The notes beneath the pieces were generated by a model. It had not been told where the DNA came from, ran no database searches, and saw only the letters and a program-made list of their open reading frames with translations. Shown here piece by piece: positions 1-5,870 of a DNA stretch of 5,955 bases; position 1 is the stretch's first letter; each line of letters begins with the position of its first letter. The position numbers and the translations under genes were made by a program. Source of the DNA: Pseudomonadota bacterium (lineage in GTDB: Bacteria; Desulfobacterota; DSM-4660; Desulfatiglandales; B25-G16); NCBI GenBank assembly GCA_015223015.1, contig JADFWK010000241.1:1-5955 (forward strand). Reading direction: 5' to 3'.

Positions 1-823
1 CAATCTTGCATGTCTCGCTCTCAATAGGTCTTTCGAGAACCGTTAGTGGATAGTTTTCAACGTCGATAACCTCGTTCAAGAACTTGACTACCTTCTGCTC
101 ACTCTCTTTATTGATACCACTACAGACCCGCCAAAAATTCCGAATGGATCTTACATAATCTCGCCCCGGCATCACCCGCTCAAAAGAGTGGGCGATAAGA
201 GGTTCAGTTTCGATTCCTCTCTTCTTAAAAGCCATCTTGATGATGGGATAGGCGATATACTCGGTTGTTCCCGGAGGCACCGTTGTCTCGATCAGGACAA
301 GACACGTGGGCTCAATGAGTTTACCGATGATCTTGAAACTTTCCTCAAGAGCGCCTATTTCAGCGTGGCCACTATGAAGATTTCCGAGCTCCTCTTTTAT
401 GAAATCACACTGGACATCCAGCACCAGAATGTCTCCGAGTTTTAAGGCATCGTATGAATAGGTAGCTGTTAGGGTTTTTCTCTCTCTGACACCGCGCTCT
501 ATTAATTGCTGCACAGTCGGATCTTCAGCACTCACCGGGGAAATCCCCTTATTAAACAAGGGAATTTTCCAAAAGCTTCGGGTACTCGGTCTCTGCATGC
601 CGATCACGAACCTATTAGGCTCTCCTGTGTCTTTAACAGCACTATCTGCCACAACTGCCGCCATAACCGCGCCAACAAACCCGAGGCCCATAACAATAAC
701 TATTTCCCTTCCCTTTTCCCGCTCTCTTTTTGTGATTTCGGAGAGTCTCTTATATTCTCTCTCGTAATCATCTTGCTGGGGGAGGGCAAATTTCTCTCCG
801 TCTGGACTAATTGAATACTCCAC
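1..823 (-). CDS. Nucleotide-sugar dehydrogenase (UDP-glucose/GDP-mannose dehydrogenase family), N-terminal 274 residues, runs off the window
   Basis: An uninterrupted minus-strand frame gives 274 codons and continues past position 1. The family oxidises the C6 hydroxyl of a UDP- or GDP-sugar to a carboxylate with two NAD(P)+ in the cytoplasm, feeding capsule, O-antigen or exopolysaccharide synthesis. Visible signs are the Rossmann motif GLGFVG (residues 46-51), the family hallmark ETTVPPGTTE (from residue 179) and FERVMPG (214-220, matching the usual SPERVMPG). The catalytic cysteine and the C-terminal sugar-binding domain lie outside the window. It is a divergent member. About 40 mostly charged residues precede the Rossmann fold, whereas relatives usually begin almost at it. 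The acidic residue expected at the end of the second beta strand is replaced in IGMQRPS (74-80). The usual VAVPTP-like strand reads LDVQCD (135-140). The start is GTG at 823-821, preceded by AAAGGAG; an in-frame TGA lies upstream. The exact substrate cannot be assigned. Confidence 0.88.
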   Translation of the reverse strand, partial: MEYSISPDGEKFALPQQDDYEREYKRLSEITKREREKGREIVIVMGLGFVGAVMAAVVADSAVKDTGEPNRFVIGMQRPSTRSFWKIPLFNKGISPVSAEDPTVQQLIERGVRERKTLTATYSYDALKLGDILVLDVQCDFIKEELGNLHSGHAEIGALEESFKIIGKLIEPTCLVLIETTVPPGTTEYIAYPIIKMAFKKRGIETEPLIAHSFERVMPGRDYVRSIRNFWRVCSGINKESEQKVVKFLNEVIDVENYPLTVLERPIESETCKI

Positions 824-828
824 GATAA

Positions 829-835
829 CTCCTTT
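829..835 (-). promoter_or_regulatory. Shine-Dalgarno site selecting the GTG start of the dehydrogenase gene
   Basis: Reading the minus strand, AAAGGAG stands 5 bases before GTG (823-821). No ATG in this frame lies close by; the first in-frame ATG encodes residue 45, inside the Rossmann beta strand, and would truncate the fold. The site therefore decides the start. Confidence 0.7.
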
Positions 836-839
836 ATGT

Positions 840-877
840 AAGTGCCTAAAGTTATAAGTGCCTAAAGTGCCTAAAGT
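840..877. repeat. Triplicated AAGTGCCTAAAGT direct repeat (left arm)
   Basis: Three exact 13-base copies start at 840, 856 and 865. The second and third overlap by four bases because AAGT both ends and begins the unit. A TATA insert separates copies one and two. Confidence 0.85.
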
Positions 878-881
878 TCAA
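851..881 (-). promoter_or_regulatory. Candidate sigma-70-type promoter for the dehydrogenase gene, inside the repeat arm
   Basis: On the minus strand, TTGAAC (881-876, four of six matches to the -35 consensus) precedes TATAAC (856-851, five of six to the -10 consensus). The spacer of 19 bases is longer than the usual 17. The inferred start of transcription near 843 would leave a leader of about 20 bases before GTG. The good -10 and the position support it; the long spacer and repeat context argue for caution. Confidence 0.3.
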
Positions 882-958
882 ATGCTGGCCTGCAGCAACG
901 TCCGAATTCCACAGCTACGACGTAAACGGCTCCTACGGCCACCCCCTTGCTGACACAT

Positions 959-990
959 AACTTTAGCTCACTTTAGTCACTTTAGTTCAC
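959..990. repeat. CTTTAG-repeat right arm overlapping the adk stop codon
   Basis: CTTTAG occurs at 961, 971 and 980, inverted relative to the left arm. On the minus strand the series begins AAGTGAACTAAAGTG, in which the TGA is the stop codon of adk, so the last coding bases of adk merge into the repeat. Confidence 0.75.
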
Positions 991-1679
991 TTCAAACTTA
1001 AATTGCCTAATTTCTCCATCAGCTCTTTGGTGACCTCTTCAACGCTCCCTCTTCCATCCACTTCAACAACAGCCGGAATACCGTCCCTCCTTGATAAGCC
1101 CTTGAAGTATTCTACTGCAGCGCGAGTGCCGCTTTTGGTGTCGTAGTAAATACCATGTCTCTGATCAATTGCGGTCTCATCCTGGTCATCATCCCGTTTC
1201 CTCAGTTCTCCACCACATATCCTGCATTTATCGCCATCTGGTTTGATGGCCTCAATATTGACGTTGTTCGGATGATTGTTATCATTCACGCAGAGTCTGC
1301 GGCCCATGATCCTCTTTTTTGCAATTTCGCGCTCTAGGATAATTTCAATGAGCACATCTACCCTGATACCCTCCTTGGCCAGGGCCTCATTCAGCCTGAC
1401 AGCCTGGTTAAGATTTCGTGGGAAACCATCCAAAAGCCAGCCTGACGCGCAATCTGCCTCTTTAAGCCGATTAAGAACCATGGGGATGGTTACGTCGTCA
1501 GACACCAGTTCTCCCTTATCTATGGAAACCTTGGCCTTGTTCCCGAGTTCCGTTCCCTTTGATATGTTCTCCCTAAATATAACTCCTGTTTCAATATGGG
1601 ATACACCATATTTCTCTTTTATGATTGCTCCCTGAGTTCCCTTTCCACTCCCGTTGGGTCCAAAAAAAAGCACGTTCAT
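987..1679 (-). CDS. adk: Adenylate kinase, long form with cysteine-containing LID domain
   Basis: Cytoplasmic enzyme that interconverts ATP + AMP and 2 ADP, balancing the adenylate pool. It is 230 residues against about 214-220 for common bacterial forms. The P-loop is GPNGSGKGT (residues 7-15). The AMP site has T31, G32 and R36, and DGFPR lies at 84-88, the same numbering as the E. coli enzyme. R123 and R127/R128 precede the LID. The LID (about 124-165) has C130 followed by VNDNNHPNN, then CRICGG (152-157) and D163/D164. Zinc-binding adenylate kinases usually have two CxxC-type pairs; here the first half is a single Cys with H136 nearby, a pattern I recall from sulfate-reducing Desulfobacterota. 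The start is ATG with GAAAGGAG 8 bases upstream, inside the end of the ybgC-like gene, whose stop is 3 bases away. The pair is very likely co-transcribed. The C-terminus ends exactly where the CTTTAG repeat begins. Confidence 0.95.
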   Translation of the reverse strand: MNVLFFGPNGSGKGTQGAIIKEKYGVSHIETGVIFRENISKGTELGNKAKVSIDKGELVSDDVTIPMVLNRLKEADCASGWLLDGFPRNLNQAVRLNEALAKEGIRVDVLIEIILEREIAKKRIMGRRLCVNDNNHPNNVNIEAIKPDGDKCRICGGELRKRDDDQDETAIDQRHGIYYDTKSGTRAAVEYFKGLSRRDGIPAVVEVDGRGSVEEVTKELMEKLGNLSLK

Positions 1680-1682
1680 TAT

Positions 1683-2084
1683 TCACGCTCCTTTCAATAT
1701 AGTAAGCAGAAAATCAGGAAACCGCACTATCCGGTCATTTCTATCTAAACAAGCATGGATTGTATAGCCCTGGACGATTATGTCCTCCTCTCTGTATATG
1801 GTATAATCAAACCTGCTGCTAGCCCTTTTTACGAAACCAATCACAGTCTCAATGGTTAATTGATCGTCATACCGAGCGGGTTTAGTGTACTTCACATATG
1901 CTTCGGTTGTTGGTAAAAAAAATCCTTTGTCCTCAACTTCCCTGTATGTTAAGCCCTGCTCCCGTAACAACTCTGTTCTCCCGATCTCAAAGAGCCTGAG
2001 GTAGTTTGAGTAGTAAACTATAGCCATTGAGTCGCAGTCACCATAGATCACCCGGTACTTAGTAATACACCTTCTCTCTTTCAT
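1683..2084 (-). CDS. YbgC/4-hydroxybenzoyl-CoA thioesterase-like hotdog acyl-CoA thioesterase
   Basis: A 133-residue single-domain hotdog protein of normal family length, predicted to hydrolyse acyl-CoA or acyl-ACP thioesters in the cytoplasm. The signature YGDCDSMAIVYYSNYLRLFE (14-33) matches the family pattern with the catalytic aspartate at D18, the same number as in E. coli YbgC. The position after VY, often histidine in YbgC, is tyrosine here (Y25), as in the Pseudomonas 4-hydroxybenzoyl-CoA thioesterase, so the substrate may be aromatic or short-chain; this is inference. The ATG at 2084 follows an in-frame TAG directly and has GGAG 9 bases upstream. It lies immediately upstream of adk, with 3 bases between, so the two probably share a transcript. 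It is not next to tol-pal genes, the usual E. coli neighbourhood, so a cell-envelope role is not supported by context. Confidence 0.88.
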   Translation of the reverse strand: MKERRCITKYRVIYGDCDSMAIVYYSNYLRLFEIGRTELLREQGLTYREVEDKGFFLPTTEAYVKYTKPARYDDQLTIETVIGFVKRASSRFDYTIYREEDIIVQGYTIHACLDRNDRIVRFPDFLLTILKGA

Positions 2085-2126
2085 CTAGCGAAGCTCCGCC
2101 TCAAACCGACAAGGCACAATGTAAGT

Positions 2127-2179
2127 AAAAAACGAAATACTGAGTAACGTTTGTAGGTTACGATGCCCGTTTCGTTTTT
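2127..2179. repeat. Inverted repeat AAAAACGAAA / TTTCGTTTTT with nested GTAAC / GTTAC
   Basis: Ten-base arms at 2128-2137 and 2170-2179 are perfectly complementary. Inside the loop, GTAAC (2144-2148) and GTTAC (2157-2161) form a second small pairing. On the minus strand it lies 40 to 95 bases upstream of the thioesterase start, so it would sit in the leader or promoter region of the thioesterase-adk pair. Confidence 0.6.
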
Positions 2180-2180
2180 C

Positions 2181-2215
2181 GGTAACGTCATTGGTCTTCA
2201 TGTTTCCACGTTACC
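2181..2215. repeat. Inverted repeat GGTAACGT / ACGTTACC
   Basis: Eight-base perfect arms at 2181-2188 and 2208-2215 enclose a 19-base loop. Further copies of CGTTACC follow at 2221, 2278 and 2290, so this is the first of a cluster. It could be a protein-binding operator or a repeat-derived hairpin; nothing in the sequence decides. Confidence 0.55.
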
Positions 2216-2234
2216 TTAAACGTTACCGATACGG

Positions 2235-2275
2235 GCCCGCCCGCCTCGCCTGAGCGCTCGCGATGGCGGGCAGGC
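2235..2275. repeat. 41-base GC-rich palindromic repeat, copy 1
   Basis: An imperfect hairpin with arms GCCCGCCCGCCTCGC (2235-2249) and GCGATGGCGGGCAGGC (2260-2275), with one mismatch and one bulged base. The inner segment GAGCGCTC (2252-2259) is itself palindromic, so the stem can close almost completely. It matches copy 2 at 5871-5911 in 38 of 41 positions, in the same orientation. It lies in the thrH to thioesterase gap. It resembles REP-type intergenic elements; a minus-strand U-run does not follow it, so it is not a standard intrinsic terminator, although it could stall or stabilise RNA ends. Confidence 0.8.
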
Positions 2276-2309
2276 TTCGTTACCCTAACCGTTACCCAAA
2301 TAAACGAGC

Positions 2310-2338
2310 AAAAAACTTGAGATAAATGTTAAGATCTC
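2310..2338 (-). terminator. Weak terminator-like hairpin with T-run after thrH
   Basis: On the minus strand GAGAT (2338-2334) and ATCTC (2323-2319) can form a 5-base-pair stem, followed after AAG by six T residues (2315-2310). It starts 16 bases past the thrH stop, the right place for operon termination, but the stem is short, AT-rich and has a 10-base loop. Confidence 0.3.
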
Positions 2339-2353
2339 GAGCTATGAATACAT

Positions 2354-2965
2354 CTAATAGACTCTCCGCAAATACCCCTCCAGCACCAATTTCAGCTCCT
2401 CATAGGTTTCAATAACCGGGAAATGGGGGAACTCATTTTTTATGTTCTGAGGTGGCCGAAACAGTATCCCGTAATTTGCCGCCTCGAGCATGGTGCTGTC
2501 ATTGTAGCTATCTCCAATGCCAATTACCTCAAAGCCCAAGCCCCTGAGTGCCTCTACTACATGCCGCTTGCCATCCCTTTGTCGAAGCTGATAATCGGCT
2601 ATGGTACCGTCGGCATCGATGATAAGGGAATTGCAGAAGAGGGTAGGTCTGTTCAGTTTCTCTAAGAGGGGGTCAGCAAATTCGACAAATGTATCGGAAA
2701 CAAGAATGATCTGGAATCTCTCTCTTATCCATTCCAAAAACTCAAGTGCCCCATCAAGAGGTTCCATGGATTGGATTATCTCTTGGATATCTCTGATCTT
2801 CAGGTTAACTCTTTTTAGGATCTCGAGCCTCCCTCTCATTAACTGATCGTAGTCAGGGACATCCCTGGTAGTCAAGCGGAGTTCCTCGATTCCAGCCTTT
2901 TCTGCCACATTAATCCAGATTTCAGGCACCAGAATCCCTTCGAGATCCGGACACACTACATACAT
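2354..2965 (-). CDS. thrH: ThrH: phosphoserine/homoserine phosphotransferase (HAD superfamily)
   Basis: A 203-residue HAD-fold enzyme close in length and sequence to Pseudomonas aeruginosa ThrH (about 205). That enzyme dephosphorylates phosphoserine and can pass the phosphate to homoserine, giving O-phosphohomoserine, the threonine synthase substrate. The HAD motifs are in order: DLEG (D7, E9), here with E where many HAD enzymes have a second Asp; SDTF with S90; K133 in RQRDGKR; and GDSYND (D152, D156). VPEIW, TTRDVPDYDQLM and the ILFRPPQNIKNEFPHFP stretch are ThrH-specific and separate it from SerB. The ATG directly follows the hom TGA with no gap; AGG 7 bases upstream is a weak ribosome site, which suggests translational coupling to hom. 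Being joined to hom, it most likely supplies the homoserine kinase activity of threonine synthesis. Plain phosphoserine phosphatase activity is the alternative. Confidence 0.93.
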   Translation of the reverse strand: MYVVCPDLEGILVPEIWINVAEKAGIEELRLTTRDVPDYDQLMRGRLEILKRVNLKIRDIQEIIQSMEPLDGALEFLEWIRERFQIILVSDTFVEFADPLLEKLNRPTLFCNSLIIDADGTIADYQLRQRDGKRHVVEALRGLGFEVIGIGDSYNDSTMLEAANYGILFRPPQNIKNEFPHFPVIETYEELKLVLEGYLRRVY

Positions 2966-4279
2966 TCAGATACCTGTCTTCCTTTCCACCCTAAAGAGGA
3001 CCGTCTTTTCAGTTACTATATCCAGTTGATCGATGATCTCCAGGGATTTTCTGACATCCCTCTCCTTTGCCTCGTGGGTGAGCATTACCACAGGCACAGA
3101 GCCATGTGCCTCTCTCGATTTTTGAATAACAGAGGCGATGCTGATATTGTTGGCACCCAGAACTCCAGATATCTTAGAGAGTACCCCAGGTCTGTCTACT
3201 GCTGAAAATCGAAAATAGTAATCAGTGCTTACCTGATCCATAGGTCTCAGAGACAGCTCCGTAGCGGGAGAGCGTGCAAAAGAGAGCGGTGAAACCCGCC
3301 GTGAAATGCCCTTTACTTGATTTCTGGCTATATCCATTATATCAGACACAACGGCACTCCCTGTGGGTCTCTTACCGGCACCAAGCCCGTAGAAGAGGGT
3401 GGGCCCGACAAAATCACCTTCGATATACACGGCATTATAAGCCTCTTTGACGTTTGCCAGGATATGATCCAAAGGAACAAAAGCTGGGTGTAACCTAGCC
3501 TCGATCTGACCATCCACCTTTCTTGCAATTGCCAACAATTTCACGCAGTAGCCAAACTCACCGGCAAACCTTATATCCTCAGGAGAAATCTTGTCAATCC
3601 CTTGCTTATACACATCCTCATACATACAAGGGAAACCAAAAGCCAGAGAAACAATAATGGTCAGTTTGTGGGCAGCATCACTTCCGTCAATATCCAGACT
3701 GGGATCAGCCTCTGCATATCCCAGCCTCTGTGCGAGTGCCAGTGCCTCATCAAAAGAGAGTCCTTCCTCTGTCATCCGGGTTAGAATATAATTTGACGTT
3801 CCATTCAAGATAGCCAGTACTGCCTCAATCTGGTTTGCAGCCAGGCCCTCTCTCAGGGCCCTAATGATAGGGATACCTCCTGCCACGCTCGCCTCAAAGG
3901 CAATGTCAACACCGCACCGTTCTGCTGCCTCAAACAATTGCTTGCCGTATTGGGCAATGAGCGCCTTATTAGCCGTCACTACGTGCTTGCCTCTCTCCAT
4001 GGCCATTGAGATAAATTCCATGGCCTGATCACAGCCCCCAATCAGTTCAACAACTACATCTATCTCCGGATCATCGATTATCTCCATTGCATCAGTGGTA
4101 AGCAAGGCGGGATCTACCTTTACTCCGCGATCCGAGTGAATATCCAGATCTGCGATCTTTTTTAGAACAATCGCCGCACCAACCCTATCCTCTATCAATT
4201 CCCGGTTATGAACCAGGACTTCCACCATGCCGGCCCCCACTGTTCCGAAGCCAATCAAGCCGACCGTTACCTGAGGCAT
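2966..4279 (-). CDS. hom: Homoserine dehydrogenase with C-terminal ACT regulatory domain
   Basis: Reduces aspartate semialdehyde to homoserine with NAD(P)H, the branch step toward threonine and methionine, in the cytoplasm. At 437 residues it has the normal length of the monofunctional ACT-containing type. The Rossmann motif GFGTVG lies at 10-15, TANKA with K105 at 102-106, NGTSNYI at 159-165, and the active-site block DIDGSDAAHK ends at the catalytic K205. The ACT domain covers about 354-431 and includes DRPGVLSKI (from 362), typically the site of threonine feedback inhibition. No aspartokinase domain is fused. The ATG at 4279 is preceded by AGGAGGG 7 bases away; this site overlaps the stop codon of alaC (TAGGAGGG), which couples translation of the two genes. 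The thrH ATG follows its own stop without a gap. Confidence 0.97.
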   Translation of the reverse strand: MPQVTVGLIGFGTVGAGMVEVLVHNRELIEDRVGAAIVLKKIADLDIHSDRGVKVDPALLTTDAMEIIDDPEIDVVVELIGGCDQAMEFISMAMERGKHVVTANKALIAQYGKQLFEAAERCGVDIAFEASVAGGIPIIRALREGLAANQIEAVLAILNGTSNYILTRMTEEGLSFDEALALAQRLGYAEADPSLDIDGSDAAHKLTIIVSLAFGFPCMYEDVYKQGIDKISPEDIRFAGEFGYCVKLLAIARKVDGQIEARLHPAFVPLDHILANVKEAYNAVYIEGDFVGPTLFYGLGAGKRPTGSAVVSDIMDIARNQVKGISRRVSPLSFARSPATELSLRPMDQVSTDYYFRFSAVDRPGVLSKISGVLGANNISIASVIQKSREAHGSVPVVMLTHEAKERDVRKSLEIIDQLDIVTEKTVLFRVERKTGI

Positions 4280-4286
4280 CTTTGTG

Positions 4287-4294
4287 CCCTCCTA
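4287..4294 (-). promoter_or_regulatory. hom Shine-Dalgarno sequence fused to the alaC stop codon
   Basis: Minus-strand TAGGAGGG contains the alaC stop TAG and a near-perfect anti-16S match AGGAGGG, 7 bases before the hom ATG. Ribosomes finishing alaC would stop on the hom loading site. Confidence 0.75.
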
Positions 4295-5458
4295 CAGTAC
4301 CTTTTTGATCCCTCTCACTGCCTGGTTAATCCTATGGTAGTTTTCGACCAGTGCAAAACGGACATATCCCTCACCATATTGCCCAAAACCTATGCCTGGC
4401 GAAACAGCTACCCTACCCTCTTTTACCAGCAATTTTGAAAACTCGACAGATCCCATCTTTGAAAAACCCTCGGGTATTTTTGCCCACACGAACATGGTAC
4501 CTTTCGGTTTCTCTATTTTCCAGCCGATCCTTTCCAAGCCACTGATCAAGGTATCCCGCCTCTTCTGGTAAACCTCTACTATCTCACTCACACAATCATA
4601 AGATCCTGTTAAGGCAATAATAGCAGCAATCTGTATGGGCTGGAAAATACCATAATCCAAATAGCTCTTTATCCTCCTCAGGGCGGCCACTATTTCCCTG
4701 TTGCCAACGCAAAAACCTACCCGCCAGCCAGGCATGGAGAAGCTCTTGGTGAGAGAATAAAACTCCACGCCTATCTCCTTGGCCCCTGGCACCTGGAGAA
4801 AACTTGGGGGCTTATACCCGTCAAAGGTGAGATCCGCATAGGCAAAGTCATGAATGACCATCATCTCATGGTCTTTGCAGAACTCCACTATCTTCTTGAA
4901 AAAGCCTATGTCCACAACACCAGTAGTCGGGTTATGGGGATAAGAGATGATCAACATCTTCGGTCTCGGCCAGGTCTGTTTTGTGGCTGTCAAGAGATCT
5001 TCAAAAAAATCTCTATCAGGCCCAATCGGTATCCCTCTCAGATCACCTCCTGCAATAACCACTGAATAGGGATGAATGGGATACGTGGGGTCAGGCGCAA
5101 ACACGACATCACCGGGGCATATGGTGGCTAAAACCAGATGGGAGATCCCTTCTTTTGCCCCAATCGTCACAATAGCCTCCTCGTCCGGGTCTATCTCAAC
5201 CCCAAAATGAGCCCTATACCAATCAGAGATGGCGTGCCGGAGTCTGGTGATGCCCCTCGAGGCAGAATATCTATGGTTCTTGCTCTTCTGAACTGCATCA
5301 ATCATCTTGTCTACGATATGTTTGGGTGTGGGCAAATCCGGGTTGCCCATTCCTAAATCAATAATATCTTCACCCTTTCGTCTCGCCTCCATCTTCAACT
5401 CATCAACAGTAGCGAATACATAGGGTGGTAACCGGTCGATCCTTGGAAATGCGCGCAT
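4292..5458 (-). CDS. alaC: AlaC-type alanine/pyruvate aminotransferase (PLP, fold type I)
   Basis: Predicted glutamate-pyruvate transaminase making alanine and 2-oxoglutarate in the cytoplasm. From its opening [10 protein letters not shown] through [16 protein letters not shown] it closely resembles E. coli AlaC (YfdZ), but at 388 residues it lacks that protein's C-terminal tail of about 20. The PLP enzyme residues are visible: Y126 in DPTYPIH, N176 in HNPTTG, D204 and Y207 in HDFAYAD, the Schiff-base lysine K238 in [13 protein letters not shown]246, and the carboxylate-binding R367 in VRFALVEN. The start ATG at 5458 has a GGGGGA ribosome site about 8 bases upstream. It heads the alaC-hom-thrH operon, 12 bases before hom. 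Related LL-diaminopimelate aminotransferases share the fold, so a role with another keto acid, for instance in aspartate-family synthesis as the neighbours hint, cannot be excluded. Confidence 0.93.
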   Translation of the reverse strand: MRAFPRIDRLPPYVFATVDELKMEARRKGEDIIDLGMGNPDLPTPKHIVDKMIDAVQKSKNHRYSASRGITRLRHAISDWYRAHFGVEIDPDEEAIVTIGAKEGISHLVLATICPGDVVFAPDPTYPIHPYSVVIAGGDLRGIPIGPDRDFFEDLLTATKQTWPRPKMLIISYPHNPTTGVVDIGFFKKIVEFCKDHEMMVIHDFAYADLTFDGYKPPSFLQVPGAKEIGVEFYSLTKSFSMPGWRVGFCVGNREIVAALRRIKSYLDYGIFQPIQIAAIIALTGSYDCVSEIVEVYQKRRDTLISGLERIGWKIEKPKGTMFVWAKIPEGFSKMGSVEFSKLLVKEGRVAVSPGIGFGQYGEGYVRFALVENYHRINQAVRGIKKVL

Positions 5459-5497
5459 TTCTTGTATCCCCCAACAGATAGAATCATAAAGAATATT

Positions 5498-5527
5498 TTC
5501 ATACTACACAACACGGCGAGTAGTCAA
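5498..5527 (-). promoter_or_regulatory. Candidate sigma-70 promoter of the alaC-hom-thrH operon
   Basis: On the minus strand TTGACT (5527-5522, five of six matches to TTGACA) and TATGAA (5503-5498, four of six to TATAAT) are 18 bases apart. Transcription would begin near 5491, giving a leader of about 32 bases containing the GGGGGA ribosome site. No attenuator or leader peptide fits in so short a leader, so threonine control would act on the Hom ACT domain or through a repressor. Confidence 0.45.
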
Positions 5528-5870
5528 AATTTTCTTTTCCCTGAACCTCTGAACGGTTACACAGAAAGGTGGCCTTGCCACTGACCAACCCTAAGATCTC
5601 TCTGCTCGCTCTCGTGCCTTGCACACTATCATAACGGCAATGCTTGCGCGTTCCTTAAGCGCCTTCTCGCTTAGTCTTTCGCTCCTTGAGATAGGAACCC
5701 TCCAACGGTGCCAGGCATTGGCGGCTTGTATTGGTGAAGAAATATGTGCTATAGTAAATTGTTGGTAACGTTAAAAAGTTGAGGCATTTAGGTTTAAAAA
5801 GGTAATGGCTGTTCATATATGGCCACCGCAAAATCCGGCTTTTCACGGAAAGCGGAATCTATGAGATATC

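Larger units (their letters stand above)
840..990. repeat. Interspersed repeat element of about 150 bases with inverted CTAAAGT-repeat ends
   Basis: The left end carries three copies of AAGTGCCTAAAGT (840-852, 856-868, 865-877, the last two overlapping). The right end carries three CTTTAG copies (961, 971, 980) spaced 10 and 9 bases apart within ACTTTAG/CACTTTAG context. These are the same motif in the opposite orientation, so the ends can pair. The unique core (about 881-957) has no convincing gene; a 26-codon minus-strand frame beginning at ATGTGTCAG (about 955) ends in TGA near 880, but it has no clear ribosome site and is arginine-rich. The element fills almost the whole gap between adk and the dehydrogenase gene, and its right end coincides with the adk stop codon. 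No transposase is present, so it would be a non-autonomous or REP/MITE-like element, or a structured repeat. Multicopy status cannot be seen here. Confidence 0.6.

Noticed and set aside
188..814. Plus-strand open frames of 85 and 102 codons at the left end
   Set aside because: They lie opposite the nucleotide-sugar dehydrogenase, whose minus-strand translation has clear family motifs; the plus-strand products resemble nothing and lack ribosome sites.
840..877. CRISPR array
   Set aside because: The repeats are 13 bases, overlap each other and have no unique spacers of 25-45 bases.
880..957. Short minus-strand frame starting ATGTGTCAG inside the repeat element
   Set aside because: Only 26 codons, very arginine-rich, no convincing ribosome site, and it lies in repeat core sequence. 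It could be part of a repeat but is not supported as a gene.
1276..1635. Plus-strand 119-codon open frame
   Set aside because: It is entirely antisense to adk, which has all catalytic motifs in the other strand; serine-rich composition is typical of a shadow frame.
2235..2275. Intrinsic terminator of thrH
   Set aside because: The hairpin is strong but no T-run follows on the minus strand, and a near-identical copy lies far from any gene end at 5871-5911, so a repeat element explains it better.
5560..5760. tRNA or structured RNA upstream of alaC
   Set aside because: No cloverleaf arms, T-loop or CCA-compatible acceptor stem could be found on either strand.
5655..5846. Minus-strand 63-codon frame upstream of alaC
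   Set aside because: GTG start without a Shine-Dalgarno site, no recognisable domain, and an overlapping open frame in another phase; most likely chance or a decayed remnant.
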